Positions 26,920 through 35,862 of a stretch of 64,000 nt of DNA are shown one piece after another. The stretch covers positions 1 to 64,000 of the forward strand of contig CALJIG010000027.1 in assembly GCA_937974175.1 (NCBI GenBank), in the 5' to 3' direction. This stretch comes from an uncultured Ignavibacteria bacterium (GTDB taxonomy: Bacteria; Bacteroidota; Ignavibacteria; Tepidaquicellales; Tepidaquicellaceae). Positions within the stretch are counted from its first letter, which is position 1. Each line of letters begins with the position of its first letter. Below the pieces are notes generated by a model. That model did no database searches. It saw only the letters and a list, made by a program, of their open reading frames with translations, and was not told the origin of the DNA. Both the position numbers and the translations under genes were made by a program.

Positions 26920-27735
26920 ATGAGTGAAGAAAAAAACGCTGAGTATATCTTGGGCGTTAATCTTAAAGAGTTAAAACGTCTTGAATTCCAGAACGGAGTC
27001 TGGAGAAACGTTACAAATGATTTTATCACGCGCTGCGGACTTACAAAAGGAATGAAATGCCTTGATGTCGGCGCAGGTCCCGGATTTGTCAGCATGGATT
27101 TACTAGACTTCGTCGGTCCTCAGGGCGAAGTTACAGCATTAGAACCCTCACAACTTTATCTTGAGCATTTCAAAGATTATTGTTCAAACAATTCAATCAC
27201 AAATGTAAAGTTCATAAATTCAATAGTTGAGGACGCAGAGCTTCCTGAAAATTATTACGATTTTATTTTTGCGAGATGGGTGATTTCATTTGTACCGGAT
27301 GCTGAATTATTTCTCTCAAAAATTTATAAGGCTTTAAAGCCCGGCGGTATAGTTGCACTGATGGATTATAACTACGAAGGAATAACCCGACATCCAATGA
27401 CAGAAACTTTCAAAGAAGTGCCTGATGCTGTAAGAAAATACTGGCTAAAAGGTGGTGGTGACCCGTATATTGCACTCAGAATTCCCGAACTTTATAAAAA
27501 GTTGGGATTAACTCTCACAGATTATAAGCCAACTGTTTTAGCAGGTGATAAAGACAGCGATGTTTTTGAATGGGCGCATAAGTTTTTCTCGGTACATTTT
27601 GATGTTATGGCAAAAATGGGAGCGATATCTTCACGCGAGGCTGATGAAATGCTTCAGGACTGGCTTGAGCATAGATATGATTCAAACGCAATTTTCTACT
27701 CGCCGATAGTTGTAGATATGGCAGGAAGAAAATAG
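26920..27735 (+). CDS. Class I SAM-dependent methyltransferase
   Basis: A 271-aa soluble protein with SAM-binding motif I L-D-V-G-A-G-P-G-F-V-S at about 49-59, acidic motif II A-L-E-P-S, and a motif-IV region Y-D-F-I-F-A-R-W-V-I-S-F-V. The post-motif L-K-P-G-G-I-V-A-L-M-D-Y is typical of UbiE/COQ5-like small-molecule methyltransferases. The substrate is unknown. The gene stands alone and divergent from the alkyltransferase-like gene. Confidence 0.88.
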   Translation: MSEEKNAEYILGVNLKELKRLEFQNGVWRNVTNDFITRCGLTKGMKCLDVGAGPGFVSMDLLDFVGPQGEVTALEPSQLYLEHFKDYCSNNSITNVKFINSIVEDAELPENYYDFIFARWVISFVPDAELFLSKIYKALKPGGIVALMDYNYEGITRHPMTETFKEVPDAVRKYWLKGGGDPYIALRIPELYKKLGLTLTDYKPTVLAGDKDSDVFEWAHKFFSVHFDVMAKMGAISSREADEMLQDWLEHRYDSNAIFYSPIVVDMAGRK

Positions 27736-27854
27736 ATATTGAATTGTTATTTTGCAGAACATATATCAAAATATATGCATTTATTTTCCATTTAATTAAA
27801 CCTTTAATTTAGCTATTTTTCCTAAATTTATTTTAAACATATTATTTACGAATT

Positions 27855-28508
27855 ATGAAGATTTTCATAGATACAGCAAACCTAAATGAAATAAAAGAAG
27901 CAAACGACATGGGCTTGCTTGACGGTGTAACAACAAATCCATCTCTTGTAGCAAAAGAAGGGCATAAAGATTTTAAATCGATGCTTGAATCAATTTGTAA
28001 AATTGTAAACGGCGATATTTCCGCTGAAGTTGTTTCAACAGATTATGAAGGAATAGTTAAAGAAGGAAGAGAACTTGCAAAAATTCATCCGAATATTGTA
28101 GTTAAAGTTCCTTTAATAAAAGAAGGATTAAAAGCTGTCCGTACTTTTGCTGATGAAGGTATCAGAACAAATGTTACTTTATGCTTTTCAGCTTCGCAGG
28201 CAGTACTTGCTGCTAAAGCAGGCGCTTATATTATCAGTCCATTTGTGGGTCGTCTTGATGACATTTCCGCTAACGGAATGGAATTAATTGCGCAGATGGT
28301 AAATATTTACAGAAACTATGATTACCAGACAAAAATTCTTGTTGCTTCGGTAAGACATCCATTACATTTTGTGGATTCATGTATGCTGGGTGCAGATATT
28401 GCTACGATGCCGTTCAAAGTAATTGAGCAACTCGCAAAACATCCATTGACAGATTTAGGTTTAAGCACTTTCTTAAAAGACTGGGAAAAGCTGAACGCTT
28501 CTAAATAA
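27855..28508 (+). CDS. Transaldolase/fructose-6-phosphate aldolase family (FSA/TalC type)
   Basis: A 217-aa TIM barrel of the short transaldolase class. It begins M-K-I-F-I-D-T-A-N and contains G-V-T-T-N-P-S-L and I-V-V-K-V-P-L, where the Lys (about 84) forms the Schiff base. T-N-V-T-L-C-F-S, F-V-G-R-L-D-D and A-D-I-A-T-M-P follow. The length matches bacterial TalC/FSA proteins, which act either as transaldolase in the pentose phosphate pathway or as fructose-6-phosphate aldolase. Sequence alone does not separate the two. Confidence 0.93.
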   Translation: MKIFIDTANLNEIKEANDMGLLDGVTTNPSLVAKEGHKDFKSMLESICKIVNGDISAEVVSTDYEGIVKEGRELAKIHPNIVVKVPLIKEGLKAVRTFADEGIRTNVTLCFSASQAVLAAKAGAYIISPFVGRLDDISANGMELIAQMVNIYRNYDYQTKILVASVRHPLHFVDSCMLGADIATMPFKVIEQLAKHPLTDLGLSTFLKDWEKLNASK

Positions 28509-28515
28509 TTTTTGC

Positions 28516-28893
28516 ATGAATTTAAATCAGGTTACGATTTCAGTAAATGATTTTGATACCTCATTTGAGTTTTATAAGAAGTTAGGCTTGGTCCCGATTG
28601 TAAAGAGCGAGCACTATGCAAGATTTGTTGTAGAAGGAAACGAAGCAACATTTTCGATTCATAAAAAAGATGAACATTTTTCGGGAACTGTAATTTATTT
28701 TGAATGTGATAGTTCAGATGAACTTGATGAAAAAGTGAGTGAATTAAAATCGAAAGGATTTGAATTCACAGATGAGCTTGAAAACAAACAATGGCTTTGG
28801 AGAGAAATACATTTAAAAGATCATGATGGAAATGTTCTTTGTTTGTATCATGCAGGGGAAAATCGTTTAAACCCTCCATGGAAACTTCAGTAA
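28516..28893 (+). CDS. VOC-superfamily protein (glyoxalase/bleomycin-resistance fold)
   Basis: A 125-aa single-domain protein with the beta-alpha-beta-beta-beta repeat of the vicinal-oxygen-chelate fold: V-S-V-N-D-F-D-T-S-F-E-F-Y-K-K-L-G-type start and a closing D-H-D-G-N-V-L-C-L-Y-H. The terminal Tyr-His segment and internal Glu residues could coordinate metal. It is 7 bp after the transaldolase gene. The substrate is unknown. Confidence 0.85.
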   Translation: MNLNQVTISVNDFDTSFEFYKKLGLVPIVKSEHYARFVVEGNEATFSIHKKDEHFSGTVIYFECDSSDELDEKVSELKSKGFEFTDELENKQWLWREIHLKDHDGNVLCLYHAGENRLNPPWKLQ

Positions 28894-28925
28894 TATTTAA
28901 TAAAAAATTTTAAAACAACACATAA

Positions 28926-30008
28926 TTGAAAAAAACCACATTCAATAATATTCACAAGAAGCTGGGCGGAAAACTTGTTGAGTTTGCAGGATATGAAATG
29001 CCAATTCAGTACGAAGGCATTATTGCAGAGCATAAAGCCGTACGTGATTCAGTCGGTGTTTTTGATGTATCTCACATGGGCGAAGTTGAAGTAAGAGGTA
29101 AAGATGCATTTGCATTTGTTCAGAAGCTTACAACTAACGATGTATCCAAACTTGAAAAAGGTAAGGTTCAGTATTCTTCAATGTGTCTTGAGAACGGCGG
29201 AGTAATAGACGATTTGCTTGTTTATCACTGCGGAGATTATTTTATGCTGGTAATCAATGCATCAAATATTGAAAAAGATCTGGAGTGGATGTCAAAAAAT
29301 ACTTTCGGAGATGTTGAGTTAAAAAATGTGTCCGATGAAGTTTCGTTGCTTGCAATACAGGGAAAGAACTCTTTGCCGACATTGCAAAAATTAACAGATA
29401 CAGATTTATCAAAGATTGAATATTATAATTTTGAGTTCGGAAAGATTGCAGGAATTGATTGCATAATTTCTCACACAGGGTATACCGGAGAAAAAATCTG
29501 CTTTGAGATTTACTCAAAGACTGATGTAGCTCAATCCGAAAAATTATGGAATGAAATATTTAAAGCAGGCGAGGAGTTTAATATTAAGCCAATCGGACTT
29601 GGCGCAAGAGATACATTGAGACTTGAGTATGCGTTCAGATTATACGGAAACGATATGGATGAAAATTACAATCCGCTTGAAGCAGGACTTGGCTGGATAA
29701 CCAAACTTGATAAAGGCGAATTCAACGGACGCGAAGCTATGCAGAAATGTAAAGCGGAAGGACTGAAGAAAAAGCTTGTGGGATTTATAGTAGACGATAG
29801 AATGGTTGCAAGACACGGAGCTGAAGTTTATTCGGGCGATGAAAAAATTGGAGTTGTAACAAGCGGGAGCATGTCACCTATGCTTTCAAAAAATATCGGA
29901 CTTGCATACATAAATGAAGGTCATAATAAAATCGGAACCCTTATAGAAATTTTAATACGCGATAAGAAGATAAAAGCTACTATCGTAAAAACACCATTTT
30001 TAAATTGA
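28926..30008 (+). CDS. gcvT: Glycine cleavage T protein (aminomethyltransferase)
   Basis: A 360-aa GcvT that transfers the methylene group from the aminomethyl-lipoyl H protein to tetrahydrofolate. It has the typical start P-I-Q-Y-E-G-I-I-A-E-H-K-A-V-R, F-D-V-S-H-M-G-E, the active-site segment L-L-V-Y-H, and G-L-G-A-R-D-T-L-R-L-E. G-Y-T-G-E-K is also present, and the C-terminal barrel closes with G-x-V-T-S-G-S-M-S-P. The start is TTG. GcvH and GcvP are not in the window. folD (57659) and this gene both feed one-carbon folate metabolism. Confidence 0.95.
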   Translation: MKKTTFNNIHKKLGGKLVEFAGYEMPIQYEGIIAEHKAVRDSVGVFDVSHMGEVEVRGKDAFAFVQKLTTNDVSKLEKGKVQYSSMCLENGGVIDDLLVYHCGDYFMLVINASNIEKDLEWMSKNTFGDVELKNVSDEVSLLAIQGKNSLPTLQKLTDTDLSKIEYYNFEFGKIAGIDCIISHTGYTGEKICFEIYSKTDVAQSEKLWNEIFKAGEEFNIKPIGLGARDTLRLEYAFRLYGNDMDENYNPLEAGLGWITKLDKGEFNGREAMQKCKAEGLKKKLVGFIVDDRMVARHGAEVYSGDEKIGVVTSGSMSPMLSKNIGLAYINEGHNKIGTLIEILIRDKKIKATIVKTPFLN

Positions 30009-30050
30009 TTCAAATTAACCCAAAACAAAACTAAAAAGTTTTTTAATTAG

Positions 30051-30893
30051 ATGATAAATATCACAGTATATCTTACTCATTCACTGGTCACAGATGAACT
30101 GACTTTGAAAGGCAAAAATGTAATTGTAATAGATGCATTGCGCGCAACATCTACAATACCGGCAGCGCTTACAAACGGCGCTAAGGAAGTTATACCTACG
30201 GAAAATGCTGCAACGGCAGTGCGGGTTGCAAAAGGCTCGGCAAATGCTTTGCTATGTGGTGAGCGCGGCGGAAAAATTATTGAAGGGTTTAATCTTGGTA
30301 ACTCGCCATTGGAATATACACCTGAAGTTATAAAAGATAAGTCGCTTGTTTTTTCTACCACGAACGGGACAGTTTCAATTTCAAAAGCAAAATATTCTAA
30401 GAACTGCATCATTGCAAGCTTTGTAAATCTTAAAGCAATAGTTGAATATTTAAAAGAGCTTAACGAAGATTTTGTAATTATCTGTTCAGGCAAACTGAAT
30501 AACTTCTGCATAGAAGATGCAGTCTGCGCCGGAATGATCATCAATAAGCTAATAGATAAGAACGAAGAAAATTATTTTTTAAGTGACCCTGAAAACGCAG
30601 TTGTAAATCTTGCAAAGTCATTTGCCTATGAGAAGAGTAAAATCTCCTCAACAAAAGTTTTGAACATGATGAAGCTTTCCGAGCACGGAAAATATTTAGT
30701 TGAGCTGGGATTTGAAAACGATTTAGTATTCTGCTCTACAATAGACAGCATTCCAAGTATTCCTATGTTAAAAGGCGGAATAATAAAGCTGAAAGAGCAG
30801 TTCGAAGGCGAATCGAATCAAAAAGCTCAGATGAAAAAATTAAGCCTTACAACGGATAAAGAAGAAGTCAGTACAACAAAAGATGTTGCCTGA
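30051..30893 (+). CDS. ComB-family 2-phosphosulfolactate phosphatase-like protein
   Basis: A 280-aa protein matching the ComB family: V-I-V-I-D-A-L-R-A-T-S-T-I near residue 25, L-C-G-E-R-G-G-K-I-I-E-G-F-N-L-G-N-S-P-L-E-Y and F-S-T-T-N-G-T. ComB dephosphorylates 2-phosphosulfolactate in archaeal coenzyme M synthesis. Many bacteria without coenzyme M carry homologues, so the physiological substrate here is uncertain. A polar, probably disordered tail follows residue 255. It sits between gcvT and ftsK. Confidence 0.85.
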   Translation: MINITVYLTHSLVTDELTLKGKNVIVIDALRATSTIPAALTNGAKEVIPTENAATAVRVAKGSANALLCGERGGKIIEGFNLGNSPLEYTPEVIKDKSLVFSTTNGTVSISKAKYSKNCIIASFVNLKAIVEYLKELNEDFVIICSGKLNNFCIEDAVCAGMIINKLIDKNEENYFLSDPENAVVNLAKSFAYEKSKISSTKVLNMMKLSEHGKYLVELGFENDLVFCSTIDSIPSIPMLKGGIIKLKEQFEGESNQKAQMKKLSLTTDKEEVSTTKDVA

Positions 30894-30947
30894 TAAAGAA
30901 TAGAAATACGGAAACAAAAGAACAGATAAAAATAAAAGGTAAGCATC

Positions 30948-33569
30948 ATGGCACGCACTGCGAAAATAAAAGCAAAAGAAACCCGTCGCTCTAAACCACA
31001 GAAAGAGGACTTTGAAATCTCTGCCGACGCTAAAAAGCAGATGCTGGGATTTTTATTAATTGTCCTTAGCGTTTTACTTTTTCTTTCGCTTGTAACTTTC
31101 TCACCCAAAGATTCTACATTAATAGATACATTCGAGTTAAGGAAATTATTCAATTTTAAAAATGCCGAGCAATGCTATAACTGGCTTGGCATCGGCGGCG
31201 CTTATGTATCCGCCTTTTTCATCAGAGATTTCTTCGGCTACTATTCAATTTTTATTCCCGTAATTTTGTTTGCAATCGGCTTTCCTCTCCTATGGAAAAA
31301 ACCCTTAGGGCGTTATATTCAGTTCAGCATCTTTGCATTTTTTATGATGGTGATATTGGGAATATCTACCGGAATTTTAAAAATTATTGCCGGGACGAAT
31401 ACAGGCTTTCTTCAGTATGCAGGCGGCGCAGGCGATACGTGGGCAACAATTTTTTACAAGATACTCGGCGGATTCGGAGCATCAGTTGTATTTATACTTT
31501 TATTTGTGCTCGATGCATTTTTAATGATAGACGGAAGCATTGTAAAAACTCTTGCCCGTATAAAATTATTATTTTTAAGATTTATTGAAAGCTTTAAGAA
31601 GCATGAAGAAGTACTATCAAATAAACAGATAGAAAAAGAAGCCGAACGAAAAGCAGTTGAAGACGATAAAATAAAATTAGGATTTATACCGGCTGAACAA
31701 GACCCGATAAAAGCGGAGAAAGACAGAATTAAAAAATTGCGCGGAGCAAAAACGCTGCCTGTTCAGGAGATTGATTTAATTAAAGAGACTGAAATTAATC
31801 GTCCGAAAGAAATTGAATCTGCATTTATAAATCTTGAAAGAGACCCTTTTGAAGTTATTCCGAAAGATGGAATTAAACCTGAATTAAATGATGAAATAAA
31901 AGAAGAGCCTAAGCTAAAACAAAAAGTAAAATCAGAAAGGCTGAAGAAGAAGGAAGCGCCTAACTTTGAAGACGCATTTGTCGGTACGGAAATAAATAAA
32001 GGTGATAAAACTGAAATTGATATAAATCCCGAAAACTCAAATGAGCTTGAAGGACTTATGGGAAAAGACGAAGATGATTTTATAGAAGAAAAGCTTGAAG
32101 GATATAAATTCCCGGGTATCGATTTATTAATCGAGCAGACAAAGGAAGAGCTTGAAGTAATTCCCGATGAAGAATTAACCGGCAACGGAAGATTATTACA
32201 GGAAAAGTTATTAAAGTTCGGAATTGAAATTGAAAAAGTATTCGCGACTCCCGGACCGGTTGTTACTTTATATGAACTTGTACCGGCTGCCGATGTAAAA
32301 CTTTCCAAAATAGAATCATTACAGGATGATATTGCCCTTGCCATGAAGGCGAAGGGAATAAGATTAATTATTCCTATTCCGGGCAAAGGAACTGTCGGTG
32401 TTGAAATCCCGAACCGCAAAGCGCAGATGGTGAGAATACGCTCGCTTGTTTCATCGCAGAGATATGCTTCAACAGATAAGCTTCTTCCGATTGCTATGGG
32501 TAAAACTATAGACGGCGAAGTGTTTATTGATGATCTTGCAAAAATGCCGCACGTATTGATTGCCGGAGCAACAGGCTCGGGTAAGTCAGTTGGTATTAAT
32601 ACAATTATTGCAAGTTTGATTTACAAAATGCATCCTTCGGATTTAAAGTTTGTGATGATTGACCCGAAGAAAATTGAGCTTAACTTATACTCTAAATTAA
32701 AGAAGCATTATCTTGCTTCTTCCAGTGATATTAATGAAAGCATTGTTACAAGTCCGCAGAATGCAGTGAGCATTTTAAAAAGCCTTACTGTAGAAATGGA
32801 TAACCGATATGATAAACTTGCCAATGCAGGAGTACGAAACATCGAAGCTTACAATGTAAAGTATAAAGAAGGAAAGCTTACAAGTAATGAGTTTATACGA
32901 CATAAAAAAATGCCGTACATAGTTGTTATAATCGATGAGCTTGCCGACCTTATGATTACCGCTAAAAAAGATATTGAAGAGCCTATTGCACGTCTTGCGC
33001 AGATGGCGAGAGCTGTTGGTATTCACTTAGTCGTTGCAACGCAGAGACCATCGACTGACGTTATTACCGGTGTTATTAAAGCAAACTTCCCTGTGAGAAT
33101 TGCATATCAGGTTGCTTCGCAGATTGATTCACGAACTATTATGGATATGAAAGGCGCTGAGCAGCTGCTGAGAAACGGAGACATGCTTTACATGTCATCT
33201 TCATCACAGAAGCCGATTAGAATTCAGAACGCATTTATCTCCACTGAAGAGTGCGAGCTTATAGCAGAGTTTGTTGATGCGCAGGTCGGGTTTAAAAAAC
33301 CTTATTTACTTCCTTCACTTATAGAGAGAAGAACATTTAACGGCGAAGATGAAGAGAGAGATGAATTGTTTGAAGAAGCAGCAAGACTTGTTGTGAAGCT
33401 CGGACAGTGTTCGACATCTACATTGCAAAGAAGGCTGAAGCTCGGGTATGCAAGAGCAGCACGCATTGTTGACCAGATGGAAACTGCAGGAATTGTCGGC
33501 AGCGGCAACGGCGCCAAAGGCAGAGAGATACTTGTCGGTGAAGAGGATTTAGAAGGAATATTTTATTAA
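30948..33569 (+). CDS. ftsK: FtsK/SpoIIIE DNA translocase
   Basis: An 873-aa septal DNA pump that coordinates chromosome segregation with division. Four or five membrane helices (about 30-200) are followed by a charged Glu/Lys-rich linker (about 215-390). The RecA-like motor has Walker A G-A-T-G-S-G-K-S at about 540-547 and Walker B V-V-I-I-D-E-L-A-D. T-Q-R-P-S-T-D-V-I-T-G follows. The C-terminal gamma winged helix is about residues 800-865 (C-S-T-S-T-L-Q-R-R-L-K-L-G-Y-A-R-A), which reads polarity sequences on DNA. The length is normal. The unknown/cyclase/Fic cassette begins 16 bp downstream. Confidence 0.96.
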   Translation: MARTAKIKAKETRRSKPQKEDFEISADAKKQMLGFLLIVLSVLLFLSLVTFSPKDSTLIDTFELRKLFNFKNAEQCYNWLGIGGAYVSAFFIRDFFGYYSIFIPVILFAIGFPLLWKKPLGRYIQFSIFAFFMMVILGISTGILKIIAGTNTGFLQYAGGAGDTWATIFYKILGGFGASVVFILLFVLDAFLMIDGSIVKTLARIKLLFLRFIESFKKHEEVLSNKQIEKEAERKAVEDDKIKLGFIPAEQDPIKAEKDRIKKLRGAKTLPVQEIDLIKETEINRPKEIESAFINLERDPFEVIPKDGIKPELNDEIKEEPKLKQKVKSERLKKKEAPNFEDAFVGTEINKGDKTEIDINPENSNELEGLMGKDEDDFIEEKLEGYKFPGIDLLIEQTKEELEVIPDEELTGNGRLLQEKLLKFGIEIEKVFATPGPVVTLYELVPAADVKLSKIESLQDDIALAMKAKGIRLIIPIPGKGTVGVEIPNRKAQMVRIRSLVSSQRYASTDKLLPIAMGKTIDGEVFIDDLAKMPHVLIAGATGSGKSVGINTIIASLIYKMHPSDLKFVMIDPKKIELNLYSKLKKHYLASSSDINESIVTSPQNAVSILKSLTVEMDNRYDKLANAGVRNIEAYNVKYKEGKLTSNEFIRHKKMPYIVVIIDELADLMITAKKDIEEPIARLAQMARAVGIHLVVATQRPSTDVITGVIKANFPVRIAYQVASQIDSRTIMDMKGAEQLLRNGDMLYMSSSSQKPIRIQNAFISTEECELIAEFVDAQVGFKKPYLLPSLIERRTFNGEDEERDELFEEAARLVVKLGQCSTSTLQRRLKLGYARAARIVDQMETAGIVGSGNGAKGREILVGEEDLEGIFY

Positions 33570-33585
33570 AATCTAACTTATAATT

Positions 33586-34227
33586 ATGGCAAATGAAGAT
33601 ATTAAGTATTTAACAGACGAAGTAGCTGGACTCTTAAATTATATTCGTAATTTAATTTTAAACAAACAATTTGATTTCAATAATAAGCAACAAAGGCAAA
33701 AATGGGATGAAATGGTAGATAAAGCTTTTGAGTTACATAAGTTAGTTAATCCTAAGCATAGTAAAACAATGTTAAGGAATCGAGGTGTTGATCCTAATAC
33801 TCGCGAATTTTATAATCATATTCATCCTATTGAAGATTTATTAGCTATTATTGCTAATCCTAATATTAATGATATTCCAGAAGATAAAACTCTAGGTACT
33901 GAATTTTCCATTAAAATATTTTCCCGACGTTGGAATCATGAAGATGTTTATAAATTTTTAAGAACATTTAATGGATGGTCAATTTCTAATTTAAGTGGAA
34001 AAGTCCAATGTGATAAAAAAGGCTATCCTGCTCTCTATATCATGTTAAACCATGATTCAATAAACTATCCTGAATCGTTACCAAATTATTTGGAATGGTT
34101 ATGGGATCAAGCTCAGGAAATAGGGTTGGATTATAACCAAGTTCAGGAAGAACTAAGTAGATTAGCGGATTGGATAAATATATGTGAAAAAAACTCTCCT
34201 AAAGGAATTTTTGAGGATTATAAATAA
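33586..34227 (+). CDS. Unknown protein, first gene of the cyclase-like/Fic cassette
   Basis: I do not recognise this 213-aa protein. It has no signal peptide or membrane helix. The N-terminal half is helical and charged (L-L-N-Y-I-R-N-L-I-L-N-K-Q-F-D-F-N). The C-terminal half is aromatic-rich with a compact-domain look: F-L-R-T-F-N-G-W-S-I-S-N-L-S-G, G-Y-P-A-L-Y-I-M, N-Y-L-E-W-L-W-D-Q-A and L-A-D-W-I-N-I-C-E-K. It ends at a TAATG junction that overlaps the cyclase-like gene by one base, so the two are co-translated and probably act together. Codon use is more AT-rich than in ftsK just upstream, which hints at horizontal gain. Confidence 0.8.
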   Translation: MANEDIKYLTDEVAGLLNYIRNLILNKQFDFNNKQQRQKWDEMVDKAFELHKLVNPKHSKTMLRNRGVDPNTREFYNHIHPIEDLLAIIANPNINDIPEDKTLGTEFSIKIFSRRWNHEDVYKFLRTFNGWSISNLSGKVQCDKKGYPALYIMLNHDSINYPESLPNYLEWLWDQAQEIGLDYNQVQEELSRLADWINICEKNSPKGIFEDYK

Positions 34228-35036
34228 TGGACATTAAGAAAATTGAACATATTCCAGAAATTGAAAACTTAAAGATAAAAGGTGCAGAAGAAATTGAAGA
34301 TTCAAAAAGGGAAGAAGATGCTAAAAAAATTGAAATTGTTCCTAATCAGGGTGTAGTTACTATTTTAGATATTTTAGGATGGAAAGGAATTTGGCAAAGG
34401 AACAAAAATGCTCTTCAAGATTTAGACGATCTTGTAAATGAAATAGAAACCTTTGCTTCAAGTTCATCTAAACTTTTTCGAAATTTCCAAAAGTTTGGTG
34501 TTGAGGATAATATTACGAAAGTAATGGTTATTTCTGATACTATAGTAATAACTACTAGTGCTGAAGAAAATGATTCTAATAATGCTCTTGATTTACATGG
34601 ACTTATATGTAAAGATGCAATCCCTTATTCTATTATGAAAGGAATTCCTGTTAGAGGTGCAACATGTTATGGTGAATTTGCAACAGGAAAAGGAATAAAT
34701 AGTTTTGTGGGAAAAGCAGTGGATGAAGCTGCCTCATGGCATGAAACAACAGATTGGATTGGGGTAATAATGACACCTTCAGCTAAATATTCATATCATA
34801 CTCCTACAGAAGATTATTGGAAAGAAACCGACCCGCCGTTTAAGAATAATCTGAAATTTTCGACATATGGCGTAAATTGGATTAATCAAGAAGATTTATC
34901 TCTACAAGAAATTTTAAAAGCATTTATTAATTTAAGTCCAATTATTCCGGACATTGTAAATAAATTTGAAAATACAATAAAATTTATTACACCAGAAAAA
35001 TCAGCAACACATAAAAAAAATATTTTGCCTGAATAA
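34227..35036 (+). CDS. Class III nucleotide-cyclase-like protein
   Basis: A 269-aa soluble protein. After a charged N-terminus (1-40) it shows the skeleton of a class III cyclase catalytic domain: V-T-I-L-D-I-L-G-W (44-52) with the first metal-binding Asp48, and V-I-S-D-T-I-V-I (101-108) with the second Asp104. G-I-P-V-R-G-A-T-C-Y-G-E-F (139-151) and F-V-G-K-A-V-D-E-A-A-S-W-H-E (160-173) follow. These match the spacing of D-I-x-G-F, S-D-S, R-G-x-x-x-G and V-G-x-x-x-x-x-A in bacterial cyclase-domain proteins. Both metal Asp residues are kept, so catalysis is possible. The nucleotide cannot be told. It is coupled to the gene before (1-bp overlap) and the Fic gene after (2-bp gap). Confidence 0.65.
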   Translation: MDIKKIEHIPEIENLKIKGAEEIEDSKREEDAKKIEIVPNQGVVTILDILGWKGIWQRNKNALQDLDDLVNEIETFASSSSKLFRNFQKFGVEDNITKVMVISDTIVITTSAEENDSNNALDLHGLICKDAIPYSIMKGIPVRGATCYGEFATGKGINSFVGKAVDEAASWHETTDWIGVIMTPSAKYSYHTPTEDYWKETDPPFKNNLKFSTYGVNWINQEDLSLQEILKAFINLSPIIPDIVNKFENTIKFITPEKSATHKKNILPE

Positions 35037-35038
35037 AT

Positions 35039-35794
35039 TTGCCTAACCTCACTTCCATATTATCCTCAATAGATTCTCTTAAATCACGGCTTTATAAAGT
35101 TCGTCCGCTAGATTCTACCCAATTAAAAAAAATAAACGAAGCGATTTTTTTAGAGTACACTTACGATAGCAACCGCATTGAAGGAAATACTTTAACTTTA
35201 CAGGAAACTGCGTTAATTGTTCAGAAGGGAATCACTATATCAGGAAAAAATTTAACGGAGCATCTTGAGGCGATTAATCATTATGAGGCTGTTGAATATA
35301 TACAGAAAATTGTCGCAGACAAAATAGAATTATCGGACAGAATTTTGAAAGATATTCATGCTTTAGTGCTACGGAGCATTGATAAAGATAATGCAGGTAA
35401 GTATAGAAATGTGAATGTGAAAATCGCGGGCAGCAGATTTATGCCGGCGGACTCTGTGAAAGTAATTGATGAAATGGAAAATTATTTTAAGTGGTATAGT
35501 GAAAACAAAGATAAACTCCACCCTGTTATACTTTCTGCTGAAATGCATGAGCGTCTTGTGACGATTCACCCATTTATTGACGGCAACGGAAGAACGGCAA
35601 GGCTGGTTATGAATCTGATTTTATTACAAAACGGATTTACAATTGCGAACATAATAGGCTCGAATGAGAATCGTTTGAAATATTACAATGCGCTCGAGAA
35701 GTGTCAGGTGGAAAATATCTGCGAAGATTTTCATGTATTGGTAGCAGAGACTGTGGAAAATTCGTTGCATGAATATTTGAAGATTGCAGAATAA
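35039..35794 (+). CDS. Fic-domain AMPylase-like protein (class II)
   Basis: A 251-aa Fic protein with the intact catalytic motif H-P-F-I-D-G-N-G-R-T-A-R at 177-188, which transfers a nucleotide monophosphate (usually AMP) to a target. The N-terminal inhibitory helix carries S-N-R-I-E-G at 44-49, fitting the [S/T]xxxE[G/N] motif, with Glu48 expected to block ATP binding until released. That makes it a self-inhibited class II Fic. It starts at TTG, 2 bp after the cyclase-like gene. No antitoxin is visible, as expected when inhibition is internal. Confidence 0.9.
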   Translation: MPNLTSILSSIDSLKSRLYKVRPLDSTQLKKINEAIFLEYTYDSNRIEGNTLTLQETALIVQKGITISGKNLTEHLEAINHYEAVEYIQKIVADKIELSDRILKDIHALVLRSIDKDNAGKYRNVNVKIAGSRFMPADSVKVIDEMENYFKWYSENKDKLHPVILSAEMHERLVTIHPFIDGNGRTARLVMNLILLQNGFTIANIIGSNENRLKYYNALEKCQVENICEDFHVLVAETVENSLHEYLKIAE

Positions 35795-35862
35795 TAGTTA
35801 GGTTTATGCTTTTCCCATTTCATTTTTAAAACCCACTACGTAGATTTACTTATACAATATAG

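Noticed and set aside
30077..30544. A 155-codon minus-strand frame within the ComB-family gene.
   Set aside because: It is antisense to conserved ComB motifs and shows no recognisable protein features.
33586..35794. Reading the Fic gene as a classic toxin-antitoxin pair with the cyclase-like gene as antitoxin.
   Set aside because: The Fic protein carries its own inhibitory motif, and the cyclase-like protein does not resemble Fic antitoxins.
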